In this document: positions 1-7,997 of the stretch, in pieces
How positions within the stretch are numbered: position 1 is the first letter of the stretch
Layout: the number at the start of each line of letters is the position of its first letter
Assembly (NCBI GenBank): GCA_047630175.1
Contig: JBLHVI010000032.1
Location: 1-39,054, forward strand
From: UBA4582 sp047630175
GTDB taxonomy: Bacteria; Pseudomonadota; Gammaproteobacteria; Pseudomonadales; Azotimanducaceae
Direction: 5' to 3'
DNA: 39,054 bases
Program-made: the position numbers and the translations under genes
The notes under the pieces: generated by a model
What the model was told of the DNA's origin: nothing
Seen by the model: only the letters and a program-made list of their open reading frames with translations
The model's database searches: none

Positions 1-89
1 TTTAATCTCAGTCAGCCTGAGCTAAACTGATCAGCATTAACCGGTGGTAAGGTCCGGCAGGCTAAAATTTCTCAAAATACGGTGGGGAC

Positions 90-2936
90 ATGCAAGAAAG
101 TAAAATGGAACAGCTATGGCGTAGTGGTCATATTTCCGGCGGAAATGCAGCATACGTTGAAGAACTGTACGAAAAGTACCTTGAAGACCCCTCCGATGTC
201 CCCGATCAATGGCGTAGTTATTTTGAAACATTGCCGATGGTCGAAGGTGCTATGGCACCAGATATTTCTCACTCCACCGTACGCGACCATTTTTTATTGT
301 TATCTAAAAACCAATCTCGTGTCACGCCAGTGTCACCCGCTAGCATCAACGCTGAGCACGAACGCAAAGAGATGGCTGTAGGTGAGCTGATCAGCGGCTA
401 TAGGCGTCGTGGCCACTTGAAAGCCAACCTGGATCCTTTGGAATTAGAAGAAAAGCCGCCAGTACCCATTTTGTCACTCGAATACCATCGTCTGTCCGCA
501 GCTGACCTTGATACGCCATTCCAGACAGGTACGCTGTTTTTTGGCGATACCGTGGCGCCCCTCAAAGACATTATTCACTCGTTAGAGCAGACCTATTGCG
601 ACAGTGTCGGCGCCGAGTACATGCACATCGAAGATCAGGCCGAGCAACTCTGGGTGCAGCAGCGCATGGAGAGTGCGCGCTCGAATCCATCCTATAGCGA
701 CGGCGTTAAGCGTCGTATCCTCGACCGTCTAATTGCTGCCGAGGGACTCGAGAAATATTTACACACTAAATATCCTGGCACCAAGCGATTCGGTTTGGAA
801 GGCAGCGAAAGTTTTATCCCGTGTATGGCAGAACTTATTCATAGAGCCGGAACGGCCGGCGTTGTTGAGACGGTGATCGGTATGGCTCACCGCGGCCGCA
901 TCAACGTGCTAGTTAACCTGATGGGCAAAGATCCGGGTGAACTCTTCAATGAATTCGAGGGCCGCTATACGCCAGGCTTTGGTTCTGGGGATGTTAAATA
1001 TCATCAAGGCTTTTCATCTAATTTGATGACCCCAGGTGGTGAGATGCACCTAGCGTTGGGATTTAACCCGTCTCATCTGGAAATTGCTGCACCGGTTATC
1101 GAGGGTTCTGTGCGCGCGCGCATGGACCGCCGTAAAGACGTGACTGGTGACAAAGTATTGGCTATCAATATTCATGGTGACGCTGCGTTTGCAGGCCAAG
1201 GTGTGGTGATGGAGACTTTTCAGATGTCCCAGACCCGTGGTTTCTATACTGGCGGTACGGTCCACGTGATCATCAACAATCAGATTGGTTACACCATGAG
1301 TAAGCAGGAAGATTCGCGCTCGACTCGGTACTGTACTGAGATCGCGAAGATGGTCCAGGCGCCAATTTTCCACGTCAATGGTGATGACCCTGAAGCCGTA
1401 GTTTTCGTCTCTCAACTGGCGCTTGACTACCGAATGGAGTTCCATAAAGACGTCGTTATTGATCTGGTCTCTTATCGACGCCGTGGTCATAACGAAGGCG
1501 ACGAGCCCTCCATCACCCAACCTGTGATGTACACGAAAATTCGTCAGCATCCGACCACTCTCACATTGTTTTCTGAAAAGTCCATTCGCGAAGGCGTGAT
1601 TGATGAAGCCGAGTATCAGCGTCGCATTGAAGCCTACCGTGATGCCCTAGACCGCGGCGAAGCAGTAGCTTGGGATTTTCTGAAAGAACCCGATACCAGC
1701 ATGTTCGTAGACTGGACAGCCTACCTTGGCCACGAATGGACGGCCCCTGCTGATACCGGCTACCCGCTGAAGAAGTTTCAGGCAGTTGCTAACCAGTTGA
1801 TGGAATTACCTGACGGTTTTGTACTCCAAAAGCAGGTAGGCAAAATTCTTGAAGATCGTAAAAAGATGACTGCCGGGGCGCTGGCTTTGAACTGGGGTTA
1901 TGGCGAGATCATGGCCTATGCGACTCTAATTAAGGAAGGTCACAATATTCGGCTGATTGGCCAAGATGTGGCGCGGGGCACTTTCTCTCATCGGCATGCA
2001 ATGCTCCATGATCAAAAAGCAGGTGTTGAGCATGTGCCGTTGAGGAATATTCCTGATTCTGAAGCGCGGTTTGATATGTATGATTCGTTCTTATCTGAAG
2101 AAGCAGTATTGGCGTTCGAATATGGTTATGCCCAGACGAGTCCCAACACATTGGTAATCTGGGAGGCGCAGTTTGGTGATTTTGCCAACGGTGCGCAGGT
2201 AGTTATCGATCAGTTTATTACCAGCGGAGAGCACAAGTGGGCTAGGCTTTGCGGCCTGACGATGTTGTTACCGCACGGTTACGAGGGTGCTGGTCCAGAG
2301 CATTCTTCTGCACGCTTAGAGCGTTTCTTACAACTCTGCGCTGAACACAATATTCAGGTCTGTGTCCCAACCACCCCGGCGCAGATGTTCCACTTGCTGC
2401 GCCGGCAGGTGCTGCGGCCGTTACGGCGCCCTTTGATTGTTATGACACCGAAGAGTCTGTTGCGTCACAAGGACGCGATATCGACACTCGAAGACCTGTC
2501 AGAAGGGAGCTTCTTGAACGTGATTGACGATAAATCAGTTGCGAAAGTAGCGGACATTACGCGGGTTGTGTTCTGTAGTGGAAAGGTTTACTACGATTTG
2601 GAGGCGAAACGCCAAGAAGATAATCTTACTCATGTCGCCATACTGCGGATCGAACAGTTATACCCTTTCCCAGATGAAGAATTTAAAGCCATCCTCAAAC
2701 GTTACAAGAACATTGCGGTTGCGGCTTGGTGTCAAGAAGAGCCCATGAACCAGGGTGCTTGGTACAGCAGCCAACACCATTTGCGACGTGCTATGAATGC
2801 CTGTTTTCCAGGTTTACACCTACATTACGCAGGTCGTGACGCGTCTGCAGCGCCTGCAGCGGGTTACATGTCACTGCACGTGCGCCAGCAAGAAAATCTA
2901 GTACATGAAGCGCTATACAACACTCGCGTTGAGTGA
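90..2936 (+). CDS. sucA: 2-oxoglutarate dehydrogenase E1 component
   Basis: Thiamine-diphosphate-dependent E1 subunit of the 2-oxoglutarate dehydrogenase complex. It decarboxylates 2-oxoglutarate and passes the succinyl group to the lipoyl arm of SucB. The 948-residue product is close to the E. coli protein (933). The N-terminus (residues about 1-40, with YEKYLEDP) matches the E1 region that docks onto the core. The segment GDAAFAGQG near residue 363, followed by INNQIGYT, is the ThDP/Mg site as written in this family. The pyrimidine-domain segment GQDVARGTFSHRH and the C-terminal EEPMNQGAW are also typical. Start: ATG at 90, with GGTGGGG just upstream; a second in-frame ATG at 105 would remove residues that align with other E1 N-termini. 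It is the first gene of the suc operon visible here. The sdh genes that often precede it would lie outside the window. Confidence 0.98.
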   Translation: MQESKMEQLWRSGHISGGNAAYVEELYEKYLEDPSDVPDQWRSYFETLPMVEGAMAPDISHSTVRDHFLLLSKNQSRVTPVSPASINAEHERKEMAVGELISGYRRRGHLKANLDPLELEEKPPVPILSLEYHRLSAADLDTPFQTGTLFFGDTVAPLKDIIHSLEQTYCDSVGAEYMHIEDQAEQLWVQQRMESARSNPSYSDGVKRRILDRLIAAEGLEKYLHTKYPGTKRFGLEGSESFIPCMAELIHRAGTAGVVETVIGMAHRGRINVLVNLMGKDPGELFNEFEGRYTPGFGSGDVKYHQGFSSNLMTPGGEMHLALGFNPSHLEIAAPVIEGSVRARMDRRKDVTGDKVLAINIHGDAAFAGQGVVMETFQMSQTRGFYTGGTVHVIINNQIGYTMSKQEDSRSTRYCTEIAKMVQAPIFHVNGDDPEAVVFVSQLALDYRMEFHKDVVIDLVSYRRRGHNEGDEPSITQPVMYTKIRQHPTTLTLFSEKSIREGVIDEAEYQRRIEAYRDALDRGEAVAWDFLKEPDTSMFVDWTAYLGHEWTAPADTGYPLKKFQAVANQLMELPDGFVLQKQVGKILEDRKKMTAGALALNWGYGEIMAYATLIKEGHNIRLIGQDVARGTFSHRHAMLHDQKAGVEHVPLRNIPDSEARFDMYDSFLSEEAVLAFEYGYAQTSPNTLVIWEAQFGDFANGAQVVIDQFITSGEHKWARLCGLTMLLPHGYEGAGPEHSSARLERFLQLCAEHNIQVCVPTTPAQMFHLLRRQVLRPLRRPLIVMTPKSLLRHKDAISTLEDLSEGSFLNVIDDKSVAKVADITRVVFCSGKVYYDLEAKRQEDNLTHVAILRIEQLYPFPDEEFKAILKRYKNIAVAAWCQEEPMNQGAWYSSQHHLRRAMNACFPGLHLHYAGRDASAAPAAGYMSLHVRQQENLVHEALYNTRVE

Positions 2937-2972
2937 CCATACACCGCAGTTAAGCCGTTTAAGGACGATAAT

Positions 2973-4229
2973 ATGATTGAAATAAAAGCGCCCGAATTTC
3001 CAGAGTCCATCGCTGATGGCGAGATCGCGACCTGGCACGTACAGGTAGGCGACAATGTCAAACGAGATCAGATCCTGGTAGATATTGAGACTGACAAAGT
3101 AGTGTTGGAAGTTGTAGCCCCAGTGGACGGTCATTTGTCAGATATCCTGAAACAGGAAGGTGATACAGTCCTTGCTGAAGAAATTTTGGCGCATTTCGTT
3201 GCCGGCGATAGCAGTGCGGCAGAAACACCAAAGGCGGCTGCTAGCACGCCTGCCGCCACGCCAGAAAAGGCAAGCGCAGTACCTGCTGAAGTTGCTCCGG
3301 TTGCGGCCAGCATAGAAGAACCGATGGTCAGTCCCGCGGCGAAGAAAATGGCTGAAGAGAACAAAGTTGATGTGACGCAAATCGCAGGCACCGGTAAGGG
3401 CGGCAGAGTCACTAAAGAAGACGTATTGATGGCCGTTGCCAGCATGAGTACTGCAACAGCGGCTGTCAGTCGTGCGCCGGTAGCAGCCGTTGCACCTGCC
3501 GCGAACGAGGCCGATGGTGCCAGCGGTCGCATTGAGCGACGTGTGCCGATGACTCGGTTGCGTGCTAGTGTGGCTCGTCGTCTACTGGAAGCGCAGCAAA
3601 CTGCCGCTATTCTGACGACCTTCAATGAAGTCGATATGACGGCGATTATGGAATTGCGTAACCAGTACAAAGAGGCGTTTGCTAAGGCTCACAATGGCAC
3701 GCGCTTGGGCTTTATGTCCTTCTTCGTGCGGGCCTGTATTGAGGCCTTGAAGCGATTCCCAGCAGTAAATGCTTCGATTGACGGCAGTGACATTGTCTAC
3801 CACGGCTACCAAGATATTGGTGTTGCGGTGGGTTCGCCCCGCGGCTTAGTGGTCCCAGTGGTGCGTGATGCTGACAGCTTAACGTTAGCAGAAATAGAAG
3901 AGCACATCCGCGAGTACGGCAGTCGAGCACAGGAAAACAAGCTGTCGATCGATGATATGACTGGCGGTACATTTACTATATCTAATGGGGGCACTTTTGG
4001 ATCGTTGCTCTCCACACCAATTTTAAATCCGCCACAAACGGCGATTCTTGGTATGCACAAGATTCAAGACCGTCCTATGGCCATCAACGGCGAAGTGCAA
4101 ATCCGCCCGATGATGTATCTCGCTTTGTCCTATGACCATCGTTTGATTGACGGCCAGGAAGCGGTGCGCTTTTTAGTGACCATCAAGGACTTCCTCGAAG
4201 AACCAGCTCGTATTTTGCTGGATATCTAA
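2973..4229 (+). CDS. sucB: dihydrolipoyllysine-residue succinyltransferase, E2 of OGDH
   Basis: Core acyltransferase of the 2-oxoglutarate dehydrogenase complex; it moves succinyl from lipoamide to CoA. There is one N-terminal lipoyl domain with the lipoylated lysine in IETDKVVLEV (K42), then an Ala/Pro-rich linker (about residues 80-115). The peripheral subunit-binding domain follows (SPAAKKMAEENKV to GRVTKEDVL, about 120-155). The C-terminal catalytic domain carries the active site in YDHRLIDGQEAV (H389 and D393). Length is 418 against 405 in E. coli; the extra residues are mainly linker. The gene starts 36 nt after sucA with AAGGACG upstream of the ATG, and lpd follows after 27 nt, so the three subunits should be co-transcribed. 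Confidence 0.98.
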   Translation: MIEIKAPEFPESIADGEIATWHVQVGDNVKRDQILVDIETDKVVLEVVAPVDGHLSDILKQEGDTVLAEEILAHFVAGDSSAAETPKAAASTPAATPEKASAVPAEVAPVAASIEEPMVSPAAKKMAEENKVDVTQIAGTGKGGRVTKEDVLMAVASMSTATAAVSRAPVAAVAPAANEADGASGRIERRVPMTRLRASVARRLLEAQQTAAILTTFNEVDMTAIMELRNQYKEAFAKAHNGTRLGFMSFFVRACIEALKRFPAVNASIDGSDIVYHGYQDIGVAVGSPRGLVVPVVRDADSLTLAEIEEHIREYGSRAQENKLSIDDMTGGTFTISNGGTFGSLLSTPILNPPQTAILGMHKIQDRPMAINGEVQIRPMMYLALSYDHRLIDGQEAVRFLVTIKDFLEEPARILLDI

Positions 4230-4256
4230 CTAAACACCACGCGGAGAAGTATAAGC

Positions 4257-5696
4257 ATGGCGACCAAATTTGATGTAATCGTGATCGGCGCGGGGCCAGC
4301 GGGCTACCACGCCGCGATCAGGGCGGCACAACTGGGCTTGAAAACAGCCTGTATCGATAAATGGATAAATAAGCATAACAAACCCGCCTTTGGTGGCACT
4401 TGTTTGAACGTTGGCTGCATCCCTTCCAAGGCCTTGTTAGAAACATCTCACAAGTTCGTGCAGGCAAGAGACGAGTTTTCTGTGGTGGGAATCAAGGTTT
4501 CGGGTTTAAAAGTAGACGTGCCAGCGATGATGGCGCGCAAGGATGAGATTGTCGAGAACCTGACGAAAGGGATCGCCGGTCTGTTGAAATCGAACGGGGT
4601 GACGGCGTTTGAAGGTAGTGCCAAATTAGTCGCTGGTCGATCTGTGGAATTCGTCGGTCACGACGGTAAAAGCGAAACACTCGAGGCTGACAATGTTATT
4701 CTGGCGACTGGCTCGATTCCGGTGGCTATTCCACCTTGCCCATTGACAGACGATTTGATCGTAGATTCTACAGGTGCACTTGAATTTACCGCGGTACCTA
4801 AACGTCTAGGTGTTATTGGCGCTGGTGTTATTGGTCTAGAGCTTGGCAGTGTCTGGGCTCGACTGGGTGCGGAAGTTGTTGTTCTGGAAGCATTGGAAGA
4901 GTTTTTGCCCATGGCCGACAAGCAAATTGCCAAGGAGTCTGCCAAATTGTTCAAGAAGCAGGGTCTGGATGTGCGTCTGGGTACCCGCGTTACGGGCTCC
5001 AAAATTAAGGCAAAGAAGGTTCACGTGACCTATTCGAACGCTGAGGGTGAAAAGACGGAAGTATTCGACCAAGTAATCGTCGCAGTCGGCCGTCGTCCGT
5101 TCACGGCAAACCTGCTGGCTGCCGATAGTGGTGTGACCCTTGATGAGCGTGGCTTTATTTACGTAGACGACCTATGCGCAACCGATGTGCCAGGGGTCTA
5201 TGCCGTGGGTGATGTCGTGCGTGGTCCTATGCTGGCGCATAAAGGTATGGAAGAAGGGTGTATGGTGGCAGAACGCATTGCAGGCCATAAACCTATGGTC
5301 AACTATGACTGTGTGCCTTCCGTTATCTACACGCACCCTGAAGTTGCATGGGTTGGTAAGACTGAGCAAGAGCTTAAGAGCAGCGGCGACGAATATAACA
5401 TCGGCGTGTTTCCAATGGCCGCTAGCGGCCGGGCAATGGCTGCCAACGACACGGACGGGTTGATCAAGGTTATAGCCGACGCCAAAACTGATCGTATTTT
5501 GGGTGTCCATATGATTGGTGGACATGCTTCGGAGATGATCAGCGAGGCGGTGATTGCTATGGAGTTTGGTTCCAGCGCCGAAGATATTGGTCTGACGATG
5601 TTTGCCCACCCAACCCTTTCAGAGGGCTTCCACGAAGCTGCTCTGGCGGTGAGCGGCCATGCGATTCACATTGCCAATCGAAAACGAAAAAAATAG
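4257..5696 (+). CDS. lpdA: dihydrolipoyl dehydrogenase, E3
   Basis: FAD-dependent E3 flavoenzyme that reoxidises the dihydrolipoyl arm with NAD+. The FAD-binding motif GAGPAGYHAA is at residues 11-20. The redox-active disulfide is in GGTCLNVGCIPSK (C49 and C54). The NAD-binding Rossmann motif GAGVIGLELGSVW lies near residue 190, and the C-terminal catalytic pair is in HPTLSEGFHEA (H451 and E456). The 479-residue length is normal. Its place inside the suc operon, as in Pseudomonas (where the copy is called lpdG), suggests it is the partner of SucAB; whether it also serves pyruvate dehydrogenase cannot be seen here. The protein ends in a short basic tail, RKRKK. Confidence 0.97.
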   Translation: MATKFDVIVIGAGPAGYHAAIRAAQLGLKTACIDKWINKHNKPAFGGTCLNVGCIPSKALLETSHKFVQARDEFSVVGIKVSGLKVDVPAMMARKDEIVENLTKGIAGLLKSNGVTAFEGSAKLVAGRSVEFVGHDGKSETLEADNVILATGSIPVAIPPCPLTDDLIVDSTGALEFTAVPKRLGVIGAGVIGLELGSVWARLGAEVVVLEALEEFLPMADKQIAKESAKLFKKQGLDVRLGTRVTGSKIKAKKVHVTYSNAEGEKTEVFDQVIVAVGRRPFTANLLAADSGVTLDERGFIYVDDLCATDVPGVYAVGDVVRGPMLAHKGMEEGCMVAERIAGHKPMVNYDCVPSVIYTHPEVAWVGKTEQELKSSGDEYNIGVFPMAASGRAMAANDTDGLIKVIADAKTDRILGVHMIGGHASEMISEAVIAMEFGSSAEDIGLTMFAHPTLSEGFHEAALAVSGHAIHIANRKRKK

Positions 5697-5748
5697 CACC
5701 CGGCGAGTTGCGGGATAATTATCAACACACACTAAGGATTTTGTAGTT

Positions 5749-6918
5749 ATGAACCTTCATGAATATCAGGCGAAACAATTGTTCGCTGAATACGGTTTGC
5801 CCGTATCCAAGGGCATCGCCGTGGATACAGCTGATGAGGCTGTCGCCGCTGCCAAAACGATCGGCGGTGAACGCTGGGTCATCAAAGTGCAGGTCCATGC
5901 AGGTGGCCGCGGTAAAGCTGGCGGCGTTAAGTTGGTCTCTACAGAAGCCGAGATTCGCGAGTTTGCGGATAGGCATATCGGTACCAATCTTGTGACTTTC
6001 CAGACGGACCAGCATGGCCAGCCTGTTAGCAAGATATATATCGAAGACTGTACAGATATTGCTCGTGAGCTATATCTCGGTGCTGTTATTGACCGTTCCT
6101 CACGTCGCGTGGTGTTCATGGCATCCACTGAAGGTGGTGTCGAGATTGAAACTGTTGCTGAAGAAACCCCTGAGAAAATTTTGAAAGCTGAGATTGACCC
6201 GGCACTGGGCGGCATGCCCTATCAAGGTCGTGACCTTGCGTTTCAATTAGGTTTAGAAGGCAAGCAAGTTAATCAGTTTGCTAATGTATTTACGACCCTA
6301 GCGAAATTGTTTGTTGAAAGTGATCTGGCATTACTTGAAATCAATCCGTTAGTGATCACAGAAGCAGGTGATATTCACTGCCTAGACGCGAAGGTGTCCC
6401 TTGATGGAAATGCGCTGTATCGTCAGAAGAAGCTCGGGGCTATGCAGGATCCTTCTCAGGAAGACGCGCGTGAGAGTCAGGCAGCAGAATTCGGTCTGAA
6501 CTATGTGGCGCTCGAAGGCAATATCGGCTGTATGGTGAACGGCGCCGGATTGGCCATGGGCACTATGGACCTGGTAAAGCTGCATGGCGGCCAACCTGCC
6601 AACTTCCTTGATGTAGGCGGCGGTGCAACGAAAGAAACAGTGACCGAAGCGTTTAAAATCATTCTGTCTGACAGCAACGTGCAGGCAGTATTGATCAATA
6701 TATTTGGCGGTATTGTCCGCTGCGACATTATTGCCGAGGGTATTCTTGGCGCCATTAAGGAAGTCGGCGTGACTGTGCCGGTCGTTGTCCGTTTTGAAGG
6801 AAACAATGCTGAACTGGGTGTGAAAGCCCTAGCTGACAGTGATATAGATATCATTGCTGCTACCAGCCTCACGGATGCCGTGCAGCAAGCTGTTAAAGCC
6901 GCCGGAGGTGCATCATGA
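5749..6918 (+). CDS. sucC: succinate-CoA ligase (ADP-forming) beta subunit
   Basis: Beta subunit of succinyl-CoA synthetase, which makes succinate and a nucleoside triphosphate from succinyl-CoA. It starts MNLHEYQAKQLFAEYGLPVS, the family signature. The ATP-grasp domain includes KVQVHAGGRGKAGGVKL (about residues 46-62) and LLEINPLVIT (about 195-205). The CoA-ligase domain contains NIFGGIVRCD. Length is 389 (E. coli 388). AAGGA at 5733-5737 precedes the ATG at a somewhat long spacing. A short CCCG/CGGG inverted repeat at about 5699-5714 lies between lpd and sucC. The stop overlaps the sucD start as ATGA, which implies translational coupling of the two subunits. Confidence 0.98.
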   Translation: MNLHEYQAKQLFAEYGLPVSKGIAVDTADEAVAAAKTIGGERWVIKVQVHAGGRGKAGGVKLVSTEAEIREFADRHIGTNLVTFQTDQHGQPVSKIYIEDCTDIARELYLGAVIDRSSRRVVFMASTEGGVEIETVAEETPEKILKAEIDPALGGMPYQGRDLAFQLGLEGKQVNQFANVFTTLAKLFVESDLALLEINPLVITEAGDIHCLDAKVSLDGNALYRQKKLGAMQDPSQEDARESQAAEFGLNYVALEGNIGCMVNGAGLAMGTMDLVKLHGGQPANFLDVGGGATKETVTEAFKIILSDSNVQAVLINIFGGIVRCDIIAEGILGAIKEVGVTVPVVVRFEGNNAELGVKALADSDIDIIAATSLTDAVQQAVKAAGGAS

Positions 6919-7787
6919 GTATATTAATCAATAAAGACACAAAGGTTATCTGCCAAGGTTTTACCGGTTCTCAAGGTACTCTGCATTCTAAGCAGGCGCT
7001 TGAATATGGCACGCAGTTGGTGGGTGGTATCACGCCAGGTAAGGGTGGCCAGACGCATCTTGACCTTCCGGTGTTCAACACGGTTAAACAAGCGGTGAGT
7101 GAAACAGGCGCCACTGCGTCGGTTATCTATGTGCCTGCGGCTTTCGCTAAAGACGGCATTCTTGAGGCGGCAGACGCTGGTATCGAATTAATCGTTTGTA
7201 TCACAGAAGGTGTGCCGACACTGGATATGCTAGCGGTTAAAGCCAGTCTAGACGCGCGTGGCATTCGGCTAATTGGGCCAAACTGCCCCGGCGTTATTAC
7301 GCCAGGCGAGTGTAAGATCGGTATCATGCCGGGTTCAATTCACCTGCCAGGTAAGGTTGGTATCGTGTCACGCTCAGGTACCCTGACCTATGAGGCTGTT
7401 AAGCAGACAACGGATCTGGGCTTTGGTCAAAGCACGTGCGTTGGTATCGGTGGCGATCCTATTCCAGGCAGCAACTTCATCGATATTCTCGCGATGTTCG
7501 AGGCTGATCCTGATACGCACGCCATCATCATGGTGGGTGAAATTGGTGGTAATGCTGAGGAAGAAGCTGCTGAGTTCATTAAGTCTAATGTCACCAAACC
7601 TGTTGTTGGTTATATCGCTGGTGTAACAGCGCCTGCTGGAAAGCGCATGGGTCATGCCGGTGCCATCATCGCAGGCGGAAAGGGAACGGCTGATGATAAG
7701 TTTGCTGCCCTGCATGCGGCTGGCGTTAGCACAACTAAGAGCCTTGCAGAGATTGGTAATACGCTGAAGGATCTTACCGGCTGGTAA
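6915..7787 (+). CDS. sucD: succinate-CoA ligase (ADP-forming) alpha subunit
   Basis: Alpha subunit of succinyl-CoA synthetase; it carries the phosphohistidine intermediate. The CoA-binding Rossmann region starts at GFTGSQGTLHSKQAL (about residues 15-30). The active histidine is H247 in GKRMGHAGAII, equivalent to H246 in E. coli. The product is 290 residues (E. coli 289). The start overlaps the end of sucC by 4 nt (ATGA), so subunit stoichiometry is probably set by coupling. The stop codon lies inside the right arm of an 8-bp hairpin (7771-7790), the first of three hairpins that end this operon. Confidence 0.98.
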   Translation: MSILINKDTKVICQGFTGSQGTLHSKQALEYGTQLVGGITPGKGGQTHLDLPVFNTVKQAVSETGATASVIYVPAAFAKDGILEAADAGIELIVCITEGVPTLDMLAVKASLDARGIRLIGPNCPGVITPGECKIGIMPGSIHLPGKVGIVSRSGTLTYEAVKQTTDLGFGQSTCVGIGGDPIPGSNFIDILAMFEADPDTHAIIMVGEIGGNAEEEAAEFIKSNVTKPVVGYIAGVTAPAGKRMGHAGAIIAGGKGTADDKFAALHAAGVSTTKSLAEIGNTLKDLTGW

Positions 7788-7814
7788 GATCCAGACGCGC
7801 GCTGGTGCGCGCGT
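7771..7814 (+). other. two tandem hairpins at the sucD 3' end
   Basis: Two perfect stem-loops lie back to back. ATCTTACC/GGTAAGAT (7771-7778 with 7783-7790, loop GGCT) contains the sucD stop codon. ACGCGCGC/GCGCGCGT (7795-7802 with 7807-7814, loop TGGT) follows 4 nt later. Neither is followed by a T-run, so I read them as mRNA-stabilising or attenuating structures rather than terminators. That function is inference. Confidence 0.6.
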
Positions 7815-7827
7815 TGTAGGCTCAGAT

Positions 7828-7868
7828 AAAAAGAGAGTGGTATTGCTTTGCATGCCACTCTTTTTTTT
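7828..7868 (+). terminator. Rho-independent terminator of the suc operon
   Basis: The 7-bp stem AGAGTGG (7834-7840) / CCACTCT (7855-7861) has a 14-nt loop and is followed by a run of eight T. A-T and G-T pairs can extend the stem into the flanking A- and T-tracts. A further T-rich stretch runs to about 7908. Confidence 0.85.
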
Positions 7869-7930
7869 AAGTTTTTTAAGTTTTTTTGTATTTTTTCTTG
7901 CCCTGCTTTTAAGCATTTTTACGCGCAGTG

Positions 7931-7957
7931 CTTGAAATAGGTCGGGCTTACCCCCAT
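7931..7957 (+). promoter_or_regulatory. sigma-32 (heat-shock) type promoter of htpG
   Basis: CTTGAA at 7931-7936 and CCCCAT at 7952-7957 (continuing CTA) are separated by 15 nt. This matches the enterobacterial RpoH consensus (CTTGAA, 13-15 nt, CCCCATNTA) almost base for base. It ends 40 nt upstream of the htpG start, the expected place for a chaperone gene. Confidence 0.87.
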
Positions 7958-7997
7958 CTAGCATCACAATGCACCTAACTTGGAGGCCGGTAACATA

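Noticed and set aside
3131..3670. 179-codon minus-strand ORF opposite sucB.
   Set aside because: It is the complement of the Ala/Pro-rich linker region of SucB, which lacks stops by composition.
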